Below, one piece after another: positions 7,982 through 16,689 of a stretch of DNA of 64,000 bases. This stretch comes from JBLMZI01 sp050258755. Its GTDB lineage: Bacteria; Bacillota; Syntrophomonadia; Syntrophomonadales; DTU052. The stretch spans positions 186,001-250,000 of the forward strand of contig JBLMZI010000005.1 in NCBI GenBank assembly GCA_050258755.1. The letters are read 5' to 3'. A program made the translations under genes and the position numbers. How positions within the stretch are numbered: the first letter of the stretch is position 1; each line of letters starts with the position of its first letter. The notes below the pieces were generated by a model. It was not told the origin of the DNA and made no database searches. It was given only the letters and a program-made list of their open reading frames with translations.

Positions 7982-9280
7982 GTGTACTGGAACAAGGAAA
8001 TGGAATGTATGGCCCGTCCGGAACTGGACGCGCTGAAGCTGCGGCGGCTCAAGGAAACGGTTTTCCGCGTACATGCCTTTGTGCCGAGCTACCGCGCATT
8101 GATGGATGATGCTGGAATCAAACCGAACGACATTAACAGTCTGGATGATCTGAAGAACCTTCCGTTCGCCACGAAACAGTTCATGCGCAACAATTATCCG
8201 TTTGGGCTGTTTGCGGTACCGATGTCCGATGTCGTTCGGATTCATTCCTCATCGGGGACCACCGGGAAACCGACCGTTGTGGGCTATACCCGCCGCGACT
8301 TGGATGTCTGGGCGGAACTGATGGCACGGGCTCTGACCTGTGCCGGCGCGACCCGTCATTCGGTCGTCCAGAACGCTTATGGCTACGGATTGTTCACCGG
8401 CGGTCTGGGCGTTCATTATGGTGCCGAGAGAATTGGCGCATCGGTTATCCCGAGTTCCGGGGGCAATACCGAACGCCAGATCATGCTGATGCAGGATTTT
8501 GGTTCCACAGTGCTGACCTGCACACCATCTTATGCGCTGTTTATGCATGAAGTGATGAGCGAGATGGGCGTCAAGCCGGGGGATTTGAAATTAAAGTCTG
8601 GCATCTTCGGTGCGGAGCCGTGGTCGGAAAACATGCGCCACGATTTGGAAAACCGGCTGAAGATTGACGCTTTCGATATTTACGGTCTGAGCGAGATCAT
8701 CGGACCGGGGGTTGCCATCGAATGCCCGGAGAAAAAGGGCATGCATATTTTTGAAGATACGTTTATTGCTGAAGTCATCGATCCAGAAACCGGGAAAGTG
8801 CTTCCGTACGGGGAAAAAGGGGAATTGGTGCTGACCACCATTACGAAGGAAGCTTTGCCGATGATTCGGTACCGGACCCGGGACTTGACCCGATTGATCC
8901 CGGAACCGTGCGCCTGCGGCCGAACCCACATCCGTATGGAAAAAGTGCTGGGCCGGTCGGACGATATGGTCATCATCCGCGGTGTCAACGTTTTCCCGTC
9001 TCAGGTCGAGGCCGTACTGCTGGGCATCGACTTAGTCGAACCGCACTATCTGCTGGTAGTGGAGCGGCACGGCAATCTGGACCAGCTGGAAGTACAGGTG
9101 GAGGTCTCCGAGCGCGCGTTCAGCGATGAAGTTCGGAAACTGGAAGAGCTCGAGAAACTGATCGGCCGCAAACTGGAGAGCAGTCTCGGGGTGTCGGTCC
9201 GGATTCGGTTGGTGGAGCCGAAAACCCTGCAGCGCAGCGAAGGCAAAGCCAAACGCGTTGAAGACCGGCGAAAGATTTAG
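7982..9280 (+). CDS. Phenylacetate-CoA ligase family protein
   Basis: 432 aa. GTG 7982 is chosen over the earlier ATG 7964 because GGGGGAGG lies just ahead of it and the N-terminus then reads MYWNKEMECM, as in PaaK homologues. ANL-superfamily enzyme: activates an aryl acid with ATP and transfers it to CoA. Visible motifs are SSSGTTGKPTVVGYTRRD (phosphate-binding), YGYGLFTGGLGVHYG, YGLSEIIGPGV, YRTRDLTRL and the C-terminal hinge-domain sequence LGRSDDMVIIRGVNVFPSQVE. In anaerobic Bacillota such ligases with a following ACT protein are common and are usually tied to aromatic amino acid breakdown (phenylacetate, indoleacetate); the substrate here is not determined. Confidence 0.88.
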   Translation: MYWNKEMECMARPELDALKLRRLKETVFRVHAFVPSYRALMDDAGIKPNDINSLDDLKNLPFATKQFMRNNYPFGLFAVPMSDVVRIHSSSGTTGKPTVVGYTRRDLDVWAELMARALTCAGATRHSVVQNAYGYGLFTGGLGVHYGAERIGASVIPSSGGNTERQIMLMQDFGSTVLTCTPSYALFMHEVMSEMGVKPGDLKLKSGIFGAEPWSENMRHDLENRLKIDAFDIYGLSEIIGPGVAIECPEKKGMHIFEDTFIAEVIDPETGKVLPYGEKGELVLTTITKEALPMIRYRTRDLTRLIPEPCACGRTHIRMEKVLGRSDDMVIIRGVNVFPSQVEAVLLGIDLVEPHYLLVVERHGNLDQLEVQVEVSERAFSDEVRKLEELEKLIGRKLESSLGVSVRIRLVEPKTLQRSEGKAKRVEDRRKI

Positions 9281-9298
9281 CGTTGGGAGGTTGATGGA

Positions 9299-9727
9299 AT
9301 GGTTAAACAGATTTCAGTCTTTCTGGAGAACAAGGCAGGCCGGCTCGCCAGCGTAACCAATGCACTCGGCGAAACCGGAATCAACATCCGGGCCCTGTCG
9401 ATTGCCGATACTTCGGATTTTGGCATCCTGCGCCTGATCGTAAACGATCCGGACCGGGCCTACAAAATTCTGAAAGATGCTGAGTTTACCGTTAGCGAAA
9501 CTGACGTCATCGCGATCGAAGTCCCCGATGAGCCAGGCGGACTGGCGGGGGTGCTGGATGTCATGGGGCAGGCCAACATCAATATCGAATACCTGTATGC
9601 TTTCATCGGTAAAGCCAGTGATGATGCTCTGGTGATCTTCAAGGTTGACAGCCCGGATCAGGCAATTTCCATCATGCGGGATCGCGGCCTGAAGGTGCTT
9701 GACAAGAGCGAGGTCTACAAACTGTAG
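9299..9727 (+). CDS. Tandem ACT-domain protein paired with the CoA ligase
   Basis: 142 aa, ATG with GGGAGG upstream. Two ACT domains, residues about 3-68 (ISVFLENKAGRLASVTNALGE) and about 71-140 (EVPDEPGGLAGVLDVMG). ACT pairs bind amino acids and control enzymes; proteins like this regularly follow PaaK-type ligases, 18 bases away here. A role as an aromatic or branched-chain amino acid sensor for the ligase pathway is inferred. It is the last gene of the unit: an intrinsic terminator follows. Confidence 0.85.
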   Translation: MVKQISVFLENKAGRLASVTNALGETGINIRALSIADTSDFGILRLIVNDPDRAYKILKDAEFTVSETDVIAIEVPDEPGGLAGVLDVMGQANINIEYLYAFIGKASDDALVIFKVDSPDQAISIMRDRGLKVLDKSEVYKL

Positions 9728-9751
9728 ACAACCTGAACACATAACGAACGA

Positions 9752-9787
9752 TGAAAAAGTGCGCACCAACCGTGTGCGCTTTTTCAT
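9752..9787 (+). terminator. Intrinsic terminator after the ACT gene
   Basis: GAAAAAGTGCGCAC and GTGTGCGCTTTTTC form a perfect stem with a short loop, ending in a T run; it closes the thiS-like/ligase/ACT unit. Confidence 0.85.
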
Positions 9788-9804
9788 TTGGTCTGTGTTG
9801 GTAT

Positions 9805-9840
9805 AAAAACGACCTCCCGGTTTAACACCGGGAGGCGTTT
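9805..9840 (-). terminator. Intrinsic terminator of the antisense secreted-protein gene
   Basis: Read on the - strand, CCTCCCGG/CCGGGAGG forms a stem followed by TCGTTTTT. It lies 31 bases past the stop codon of the - strand gene. Confidence 0.85.
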
Positions 9841-9870
9841 GCTTTTTATCGGTTGGGTTCGGACAAGAGC

Positions 9871-10665
9871 CTAGTATTTCTCCGTGCCCTTTACAATGCC
9901 ATCCATCGTGCCGGACGGGCCTTTGCACTTGCCGCTAACCACGATGTTGGAAATCGAGTCAACATTGCCATCTGCACCCATGGTAATCGTGCAGGACATG
10001 TCGAGGGTATTTTTCGGCCAGGTCACGACCGGGGAGATGCCATTCAGCATGTCGCAGATGCTGTTCGGAGGGTTGGTCTTTGCCACCTTGATGGTGTTGC
10101 CAGAGATGGTTACATCATTGGCTTCCTTCAGGAAAACAACCAGTTTCGCTTCGTCGCTGTCGACGACTTCCGAGAACGGAACTAGGGACAGCTTCTTATC
10201 CTTTACGTCGCCTCTGGCGATCAGGGGAACGCCGTTGCTGGTAATGGATGTAGTTCTACCGGAAGAAGCAGCGGTGACCTTAATGTTGGCATCGCCGGTC
10301 AGCGGCACATTCTTGATCAGCGCATTCCAGGTGCCATCCGCTTTGCCGGTGTACTTGGACTTAATAATCATGTTGAAAGCGGCTGCCTTATCCCCGGTCA
10401 GACCGCCAGGAGCGGCAGGAGCGGTTGCGGCTGCACCAGCAGCAGCGGCAGCACCAGCGGCAGCACCAGCGGCCGGTTTCGCCGGGGTCGCGGGTTTCGC
10501 AGGAACAGCCGGGGTTGCCGGTTTCTTAACAGTAACAGCAGGCTTCTTCGGCACCACTTTTTTCTTCGGAGCTTTCTTCTTTGGAGCCGCTGCGAAAGCG
10601 GTCAGTGCGAATGCAAAGATCAGAACGATCGCGGTAATTAACGTAAAAGTAGATTTACGACGCAA
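9871..10665 (-). CDS. Secreted Lys/Pro/Ala-rich protein of unknown function
   Basis: 264 aa, TTG start at 10665 with AAAGGAGAG 6 bases upstream. A classical signal peptide (RRKS, a hydrophobic run, then AFAAA) is followed by a low-complexity linker (about residues 27-86) of KKAPKKK, PATPA and poly-Ala, then a globular C-terminal domain of about 175 residues with three cysteines that I do not recognise. Lys/Pro/Ala tails often lie in or bind to the cell wall; that is inference. The gene stands alone on the - strand between two terminators, just ahead of mraZ. A 266-codon frame on the opposite strand is its shadow. Its function is unknown. Confidence 0.8.
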   Translation of the reverse strand: MRRKSTFTLITAIVLIFAFALTAFAAAPKKKAPKKKVVPKKPAVTVKKPATPAVPAKPATPAKPAAGAAAGAAAAAGAAATAPAAPGGLTGDKAAAFNMIIKSKYTGKADGTWNALIKNVPLTGDANIKVTAASSGRTTSITSNGVPLIARGDVKDKKLSLVPFSEVVDSDEAKLVVFLKEANDVTISGNTIKVAKTNPPNSICDMLNGISPVVTWPKNTLDMSCTITMGADGNVDSISNIVVSGKCKGPSGTMDGIVKGTEKY

Positions 10666-10695
10666 TGTAGACTCTCCTTTCTAATTTGCAACAAT

Positions 10696-10701
10696 ATTAT
10701 A
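10696..10701 (-). promoter_or_regulatory. Possible -10 element of the secreted-protein gene
   Basis: On the - strand, TATAAT lies 31 bases upstream of the TTG start. No good -35 hexamer is seen at the normal distance, so this is weak. Confidence 0.3.
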
Positions 10702-10977
10702 CATGCTATTTCCGGTTAAGGGGCTGTCACCTCCCTCGTGTAAGCCAAGTAGTAATGAGCCTCACTTTATACATAATTAGGCACGGAAGAAAGAAATCCT
10801 TCCAGTCGAAAATAAATTTTACCGAATTTTTCTTCATTAAAGGAGAGTGGGTATATCGACAATAGGTCCAAAAAAATGGCGAATGGCAGGAACTGAAATG
10901 ATATCGGCTTTATTCGCTCAATTTATGAAACAAAGAAATAAAAAAACATAGGGAAAATATTCACAAGGCAGGAGTGT
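10702..10977. other. AT-rich divergent intergenic region without a supported gene
   Basis: About 275 bases between the divergent - strand gene and mraZ. It is more AT-rich than its surroundings, with long A runs near 10871-10877 and 10940-10947. It must hold promoters for both directions, but I cannot place them. A 34-codon frame from GTG 10848 has no properly spaced ribosome site and is not called. Confidence 0.5.
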
Positions 10978-11022
10978 GTGGAGCGAACATAGAATAAAGT
11001 GGTGTACAGTGGAGCGAAGTGG
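10978..11022 (+). promoter_or_regulatory. MraZ operator: GTGG repeats at helical spacing
   Basis: GTGG occurs at 10978, 10999, 11009 and 11019: three copies exactly 10 bases apart and a fourth 21 bases further upstream. MraZ is known to bind short GTGG-type direct repeats with this spacing ahead of its own gene. The last copy ends 38 bases before the mraZ ATG. Confidence 0.7.
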
Positions 11023-11060
11023 AGCGAAATCCCAACTACGAGCATGATAGGGGCGGTCAG

Positions 11061-11492
11061 ATGTTCCTCGGAGAATACCAGCATTCACTCGATAATAAGG
11101 GGAGGCTGACGGTTCCAGCCAGATTTCGCGGGGAACTGGGAGTCCGGTTTGTCATGACCAAGGGTTTGGATGGATGTCTCTTTCTGTATGCGCTTGATGA
11201 GTGGAAGAATATCGAAGATAAACTCAAACAGCTTCCGATGACCAATGTTGATGTAAGAGCTTTTGTCAGGCTCTTCTTTTCCGGAGCTGCCGAATGCGAA
11301 GTGGACGGGCAGGGCCGGGTCATCCTTCCGGGCAATCTGCGGGAATATGCCGGCATTGACCGGGATATCACCATTATCGGTGCTGGACCGCGTGCGGAAA
11401 TCTGGGCGCGCAGCCGTTGGGACGAATATTCGGGTGGTGCCGGGGCATCCTATGATGCTATCGCCGAAAAGCTGGCGGATCTCGGAATATAG
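11061..11492 (+). CDS. mraZ: Transcriptional regulator MraZ
   Basis: 143 aa, the normal family length. ATG 11061 is used because it begins MFLGEYQHSLDNKGRL, the canonical MraZ N-terminus; an earlier in-frame GTG at 11019 lies inside the operator repeats. Two SpoVT/AbrB-like half-domains: DNKGRLTVPARFR (about 11-23) and DGQGRVILPGNLREYA (about 82-97). MraZ is a DNA-binding repressor of the division/cell-wall cluster that it heads, acting through the GTGG repeats just upstream. rsmH starts 14 bases after its stop. Confidence 0.96.
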   Translation: MFLGEYQHSLDNKGRLTVPARFRGELGVRFVMTKGLDGCLFLYALDEWKNIEDKLKQLPMTNVDVRAFVRLFFSGAAECEVDGQGRVILPGNLREYAGIDRDITIIGAGPRAEIWARSRWDEYSGGAGASYDAIAEKLADLGI

Positions 11493-11506
11493 CGGAGGTA
11501 TTGCCG

Positions 11507-12433
11507 GTGCACATTCCAGTATTGCTGGAGGAAACGCTGTCCTATTTGGTAACTGATCCGGAAGGGACCTATGTCGATGGAACTCTGGGCGGGGGAGGAC
11601 ATTTTCGGCGGCTTCTTGAAAAGACTGGCAAAAAGGCTTGCTTGATCGGGATCGATCGTGATAAAAGTGTACTTGAAGAGACTGGAAAAAAGCTGCCTGA
11701 TTTATCGGACCGCACGGTCCATCTGATCCATGATAATTACAGCAACCTCTCCGCCATTTTGGACCGGCTTGGTGTCGGACCGATTGACGGGATTATGCTG
11801 GATCTGGGCGTGTCGTCCTTCCAGCTTGATGAAGAGGCGCGCGGTTTTTCCTATCACGCGGATGCCAAACTCGATATGCGGATGGACGCGAGTCAGGACT
11901 TATCTGCGGAACATGTCGTAAATTCCTGGCCGGAAGAAAAATTAGCAGGAATTATCCGGGATTATGGCGAAGAGAAAAACGCGAGCCGAATTGCCCGTGC
12001 TATTATTAAGGAAAGACAAGTCCGGCGGATTGAAACCACTGGCGAGTTGGTGAATATTCTTAAACGATGTCAGCGGGGTCCCCAGGACAAGCATCCGGCC
12101 CGGCGAACGTTTCAAGCCTTAAGAATTGCAGTGAATGACGAATTGGGCGGTTTGACGGAAGTCTTGCCCCAGATCGCAGAACAGCTCAAACCCGGCGGCC
12201 GTCTGTGCATCATTACGTTTCATTCGCTGGAAGACCGAATCGTGAAGGAATTTGTCGCTCGGGAAGCAAGCACATGTGTGTGCCCGCCCCGCCAGCCAGT
12301 GTGTACATGTCACCATCAGGCCAGGCTGAAGCCGGTTTTCAAAAAGCCGCTGGCGCCATCAGCCGAAGAAATCGATAATAATCCAAGGGCACGCAGCGCA
12401 AAGCTCCGCGTGGCCGAGCGAATACAGTTCTAA
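11507..12433 (+). CDS. rsmH: 16S rRNA m4C1402 methyltransferase RsmH
   Basis: 308 aa. GTG 11507 is preferred to TTG 11501 because GGAGG ends 8 bases before it. SAM-dependent methyltransferase acting on the N4 of C1402 in 16S rRNA. N-terminal HIPVLLEET, the SAM-binding DGTLGGGGHFRRLLE, LDLGVSSFQLDEEARGFSY and the C-terminal NPRARSAKLRVAER are all characteristic. A cysteine cluster, CVCPPRQPVCTC, lies in the C-terminal quarter. It occupies its standard position between mraZ and ftsL. Confidence 0.97.
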   Translation: MHIPVLLEETLSYLVTDPEGTYVDGTLGGGGHFRRLLEKTGKKACLIGIDRDKSVLEETGKKLPDLSDRTVHLIHDNYSNLSAILDRLGVGPIDGIMLDLGVSSFQLDEEARGFSYHADAKLDMRMDASQDLSAEHVVNSWPEEKLAGIIRDYGEEKNASRIARAIIKERQVRRIETTGELVNILKRCQRGPQDKHPARRTFQALRIAVNDELGGLTEVLPQIAEQLKPGGRLCIITFHSLEDRIVKEFVAREASTCVCPPRQPVCTCHHQARLKPVFKKPLAPSAEEIDNNPRARSAKLRVAERIQF

Positions 12434-12454
12434 GCGGGAAGGAGGGTGAATAGG

Positions 12455-12949
12455 TTGAACCAGGCCGAGTTAAGGCAGACCATCGTTTCAAATCCAATCG
12501 AGACAAGAGTATCGAGCCATCTTTCAGTCCGTAAACAACGAACGAAAGTGAACCGGCCGCGTCTGGTCGCTAATGTACTGCTTTTCCTGTTCTCGTTCAG
12601 CCTGTTAGCCGTTTTTGTCGATTCGCAGAGCTCGTTGATGGGCTTCCGCATGGTTCAGTTGAAAAAAGAAATCGGCCAGCTGGAAACTGAAAACAAACGC
12701 CTGGAATTTACAGCAGCCAATTTGTCCTCGCTTGAACGCATTCAACGGGTTGCGGAAACGCAGCTGAAAATGTGTAAACCGCAGGCAAGTCACCTGGTCG
12801 CAACCATCGGTACCCCTCAAAACACGGGAACGGGCATCGCAAATGCCGGTGCGAAAGCTGAACAACCCAGGGTATCTATTATTCAGCGGGCCTATCAGTA
12901 TGTGGTAAGAATGGTCGATCATTCGAAGTCCGTTGGTATGAGTAATTAA
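12455..12949 (+). CDS. ftsL: Septum protein FtsL-like
   Basis: 164 aa from TTG 12455, 9 bases after GGAGG; GTG 12446 directly abuts that site. Small bitopic division protein: a basic cytoplasmic tail (residues 1-45), one membrane segment (about 46-64, LLFLFSFSLLAVFVD), then an extracytoplasmic coiled coil with a leucine-zipper pattern (LKKEIGQLETENKRLEFTAANLSSLERI). FtsL joins FtsB/DivIC and FtsQ/DivIB in the septal complex. Sequence conservation is low in this family, so position between rsmH and the septal transpeptidase and topology carry the call. The C-terminal 50 residues are longer than usual and have no recognisable feature. Confidence 0.8.
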   Translation: MNQAELRQTIVSNPIETRVSSHLSVRKQRTKVNRPRLVANVLLFLFSFSLLAVFVDSQSSLMGFRMVQLKKEIGQLETENKRLEFTAANLSSLERIQRVAETQLKMCKPQASHLVATIGTPQNTGTGIANAGAKAEQPRVSIIQRAYQYVVRMVDHSKSVGMSN

Positions 12950-12995
12950 ACCCCGAAAGATCTCGGCCAATCAATAATCGAACGGGGTGGAATGT

Positions 12996-15128
12996 TTGAA
13001 AACCACCAGTCTTGAAGTCAGAAAGCGTATCGCGACGCTTTTTTTCTTGTTTATATTCGCCCTTCTGGCACTTGCCGTCCGCTTCTCGTGGGTACAGCTC
13101 GTTCAAGGTGAATCTCTGGCCAAAATGGCCCTGGATAACCGGATGCGCGATATTGTGGTCCCGGCGAAACGCGGTATCCTGTTTGACCGCAACGGTCACG
13201 AACTCGCCATTTCGATCAGTACTGACTCCATTTACGCCAATCCGGCTGATATTCGCAAATCGCATCGGGGACGTGAGATTGCCCAGAAAATGGCGAGCGT
13301 ACTCGGTATGGACGAGGAAAAACTGTACCAGCGGATTACCCGACAGGCCAGTTTCGTTTGGGTAAAGCGCCAGATTGAATTCAAGCAGGCTCGCAAGCTG
13401 AAAAAGATGGATCTGCCCGGAATCGGCTTTTCTGAAGAAAGCCGCCGGTTCTATCCGAAAGGGCTGCTGGCCTGCCATATACTTGGCTTTTCCGGGATCG
13501 ACAATGTCGGACTCGACGGGCTTGATCTTTATTACAACAAGGAAGTCGGCGGCGTTAACGGCCGGATTGTGATTGAACACGACGGCATCGGGCGTGAAAT
13601 CCCGGAAGCGACACATCGGTACATTCCGCCCCGGGACGGATATAACCTGATTCTGACGATTGATGAAACGATTCAATACGTCGTGGAACGGGAACTGGAT
13701 AAAGTGATGGCGTCCCGCAAGCCGAAAGGTGCATTTGCGATTGTTATGGACTCGGCGACCGGTGAAGTTCTGGCCCTGGCGAACCGGCCCGGGTTCGATC
13801 CAAATCAGTACGGCAAATATACGATGGAAGACCGACGGAACCGGGCAGTCAGCGACGTGTTTGAGCCGGGGTCTACCATGAAAATACTGACGGCTTCGGC
13901 GGCCATGGAAGAAGGCGCGGTCCATGTCCATGACCGGTTTTTCTGCCCAGGCTACATCAAGGTTGGCATCGAAACGATTAAATGTGCCCATAGCAAAGCA
14001 CATGGGGCTATCGATTTCGGAACCGCGGTGGCAGAATCATGCAACGTGAGTTTTGTCCAGGTTGGACTCAAACTGGGGATTGATCCGTATTATAGATATT
14101 TGAAGGCTTTTGGATTTGGGGAAAAAACCGGCATTGACCTCCCGGGGGAAGCCCGCGGAATCCTCATTCCTAAAGCCAGGGTGAAACAAATCGACCTCGC
14201 TACGATGTCGATGGGTCAGGCGAACGCGGTAACCGCCGTTCAATTGACATCAACCTGTGCCGCTATTGCCAATAACGGGCTGTGGCTTAAACCGCATCTC
14301 GTTCGCGAAATACGAGATGCGCACGGGAAAACGATTCGAAAAATCGGGCAAGGGGAAGGCCGTCAGGTGATTTCACGGCAAACCGCGGCGGAATTGCGCA
14401 AAGTCCTGGAGAAAGTCGTTGAGGAAGGATCGGGGAAGAATACATATATTGAAGGGTACAAAATTGCCGGAAAGACTGGAACGGCTCAGAAAATCGCGCC
14501 GAATGGCGGTTACCTTCAGGACCAGTATGTAGCCTCGTTTTTGGGCTTTGCACCTGCGGATAAACCGCGCCTGGTCTGTATGGTCGTGGTGGACTCCCCG
14601 CAAGGGTATCCGTATTATGGCGGTCAGGTCGCAGCTCCGGTTTTCCGAGAAATAATGCGCGACAGTCTTCGGTACCTGGAGGTGCCGATGTCCGATATGC
14701 CGGTCGGTCAACCGGAAAATCAGCAGCCGGTCCCGATTGCGCCGAAGAACCGTACACTGGTTCCCGATGTCGTCAACCTGACGCCGCGGGAGGCGATTTT
14801 GCTGATTCAGCGGGTCGGTTTGAAGGCCAAAATAGAAGGGGAAGGCGATGTGGTCTGGAGTCAAACTCCGCGCGCCTATACGGACGTGCAAAAGGAATCA
14901 ACCGTCATTGCTAATTTGTCGGCGGCTCCCGCGGTTCCCAACGGCGCCAGGGTTACGGTTCCGGACCTGCGCGGGAAATCGATGCGGGATGTGGCTCGAA
15001 TCCTGTCACGGTTGGGATTGCATATGGATGCTAAAGGATATGGATTGGTGATCAAGCAAACGCCGGCACCGGGTGAAAAAATTCAGCAAGGGGCCACGGT
15101 CCAAGTCTATTTTCAGCCATTACAGTAA
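12996..15128 (+). CDS. spoVD: Class B penicillin-binding protein, SpoVD/FtsI type, with two PASTA domains
   Basis: 710 aa from TTG 12996 (GGTGG 5 bases upstream; GTG 12987 is possible). D,D-transpeptidase crosslinking peptidoglycan at the septum. One membrane anchor (about 11-33), a PBP dimerisation domain (about 50-215), then the transpeptidase domain with SxxK at S293-K296, SCN at 348-350 and KTG at 493-495. Two PASTA domains end the protein (about 588-645 and 652-710), as in SpoVD and Pbp2B. Being the only class B PBP in the cluster of a sporulator, it may serve division or cortex synthesis or both; the sequence does not decide. The murE ribosome site follows within 75 bases. Confidence 0.93.
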   Translation: MKTTSLEVRKRIATLFFLFIFALLALAVRFSWVQLVQGESLAKMALDNRMRDIVVPAKRGILFDRNGHELAISISTDSIYANPADIRKSHRGREIAQKMASVLGMDEEKLYQRITRQASFVWVKRQIEFKQARKLKKMDLPGIGFSEESRRFYPKGLLACHILGFSGIDNVGLDGLDLYYNKEVGGVNGRIVIEHDGIGREIPEATHRYIPPRDGYNLILTIDETIQYVVERELDKVMASRKPKGAFAIVMDSATGEVLALANRPGFDPNQYGKYTMEDRRNRAVSDVFEPGSTMKILTASAAMEEGAVHVHDRFFCPGYIKVGIETIKCAHSKAHGAIDFGTAVAESCNVSFVQVGLKLGIDPYYRYLKAFGFGEKTGIDLPGEARGILIPKARVKQIDLATMSMGQANAVTAVQLTSTCAAIANNGLWLKPHLVREIRDAHGKTIRKIGQGEGRQVISRQTAAELRKVLEKVVEEGSGKNTYIEGYKIAGKTGTAQKIAPNGGYLQDQYVASFLGFAPADKPRLVCMVVVDSPQGYPYYGGQVAAPVFREIMRDSLRYLEVPMSDMPVGQPENQQPVPIAPKNRTLVPDVVNLTPREAILLIQRVGLKAKIEGEGDVVWSQTPRAYTDVQKESTVIANLSAAPAVPNGARVTVPDLRGKSMRDVARILSRLGLHMDAKGYGLVIKQTPAPGEKIQQGATVQVYFQPLQ

Positions 15129-15201
15129 CAATAGGTAATAAATAGGTGCGTATGGCCGGCGGCTTCAGTTGGGAAATCCGTCGACAAAGGAGGGGCAACA
15201 G

Positions 15202-16689
15202 ATGAAACTGAGTGATTTGCTGGTTGGATTCGATTACGAGGTGCTGCAGGGGAATCCGGAGACCGATGTGACTGGCTTGGAATATGACTCGCGCAAGGTT
15301 GAGTCCGGGGATGTCTTTATCTGTATCCCTGGGTTTAAGACGGACGGACATCTCTATGCGCCGCAGGCCTGCGAGCGCGGCGCGCAGGCTTTGATTGTGG
15401 AGCGGAGAATTGAATTACCTCCGGATATTACGGCGGTCTTGGTGAAGAATGTCCGCCAAGCATTACCGGTGCTGGCTTCCCGCTTTTTTGAGCGGCCATC
15501 CAGCCATTTGCGTGTGATTGGCGTTACCGGGACCAATGGCAAAACGACGACAACCCATCTCATCAAGGCGATCCTGGAGGAAGCCGGACACCGGGTGGGG
15601 CTCCTGGGAACACTGTATGCGGATTGGAACGGACAGCAGGACAAGATCAGTAATACAACGCCTGAATCGGTTGAACTGGAGCGTTTTATGAAACGGGTTC
15701 TCGATGACGGCGGGAAGTATGTCGTAATGGAAGTTTCCTCCCATGCTCTGGATCTTGGACGGGTTGCCGAGATTGATTTTGATGTGGCGGTTTTCACCAA
15801 CCTCACCCAGGATCATCTGGACTATCATGTATCCCTCGAAAACTACCGGGAAGCGAAAGCGATTTTGTTCGACAATTTGGTCCCGGCACCGCACCATTTC
15901 GCCGTGCTCAATGCGGATGATGAGACTTCGCATGTGTTTGCCGCCAGGACCAGGGCCGAATGGCTGAGTTTCGGGATACATCAAACCGCGGACGTTCGGG
16001 CCGTTGATGCAAAAATCGGGGCGACCGGGTCCACCTTTACTGCGGTATTTGGACAGGGAAGAATGGAAATTCAACTGAAGCTGGCGGGACTGTTTAGTAT
16101 TTATAATGCGTTGGCGGCGATTGCCTTTGGCTTGCGGGAAGGCATTGAGCCTGAGGTGATCACCCGGGCCCTGGAAAAAGTCAAAGGGGTTCCCGGACGA
16201 TTCGAGTCCATTGATGATGGGCAGGAATATGCGGTCATTGTAGACTACGCACATACTCCGGATGGACTGGAAAACATTCTTCGAACCGCCAAACAGATCG
16301 CGAAGCGAAGAATTATAACGGTATTCGGCTGCGGCGGTGACCGGGACCGGACGAAACGGCCGATTATGGGCGGTATTTCAGGGCAATACAGCGATTTCAC
16401 CATCGTGACTTCGGACAATCCGCGCAGTGAAGAACCGCTGGCAATTATTGAAGAAATCCTGGTTGGCCTTCGGGAACAAAAAGACGCGCACTATGCCGTG
16501 GTGCCAGACCGGCGCGAAGCCATCCGGCATGCGGTTCATCTTGCCGCCAAAGACGATCTGGTGATCATTGCCGGCAAGGGCCATGAGGACTATCAGATTG
16601 TTAAAGGACAGATTTTGCCTTTTGACGATCGGGAGGTGGCCCGGGACTGTATCCGGGAAAAGGAAGAACATGATCGCAACCTTGACTGA
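15202..16689 (+). CDS. murE: UDP-MurNAc-L-Ala-D-Glu:meso-diaminopimelate ligase
   Basis: 495 aa from ATG 15202 behind AAAGGAGGGG. Mur ligase that adds the third residue to the peptidoglycan stem peptide with ATP. The P-loop GTNGKTTTTHLIK is near residue 110, and DNPRSEEP near residue 405 is the motif that selects meso-diaminopimelate rather than lysine. The C-terminal GKGHEDYQ is typical. Its end overlaps the start of murF by 20 bases, implying coupled translation. Confidence 0.97.
   Translation: MKLSDLLVGFDYEVLQGNPETDVTGLEYDSRKVESGDVFICIPGFKTDGHLYAPQACERGAQALIVERRIELPPDITAVLVKNVRQALPVLASRFFERPSSHLRVIGVTGTNGKTTTTHLIKAILEEAGHRVGLLGTLYADWNGQQDKISNTTPESVELERFMKRVLDDGGKYVVMEVSSHALDLGRVAEIDFDVAVFTNLTQDHLDYHVSLENYREAKAILFDNLVPAPHHFAVLNADDETSHVFAARTRAEWLSFGIHQTADVRAVDAKIGATGSTFTAVFGQGRMEIQLKLAGLFSIYNALAAIAFGLREGIEPEVITRALEKVKGVPGRFESIDDGQEYAVIVDYAHTPDGLENILRTAKQIAKRRIITVFGCGGDRDRTKRPIMGGISGQYSDFTIVTSDNPRSEEPLAIIEEILVGLREQKDAHYAVVPDRREAIRHAVHLAAKDDLVIIAGKGHEDYQIVKGQILPFDDREVARDCIREKEEHDRNLD

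Noticed and set aside
9884..10684. 266-codon + strand frame opposite the secreted-protein gene
   Set aside because: It is a mirror of the low-complexity linker; the - strand frame has a signal peptide, a ribosome site and its own terminator.
10848..10952. 34-codon frame from GTG 10848 after AAAGGAGA
   Set aside because: The ribosome site touches the start codon, and the peptide resembles nothing I know; not enough for a gene.
12879..14003. Long - strand frame (374 codons) over ftsL and spoVD
   Set aside because: Shadow of the transpeptidase gene in a GC-rich region; His/Arg/Phe-rich translation without domains.
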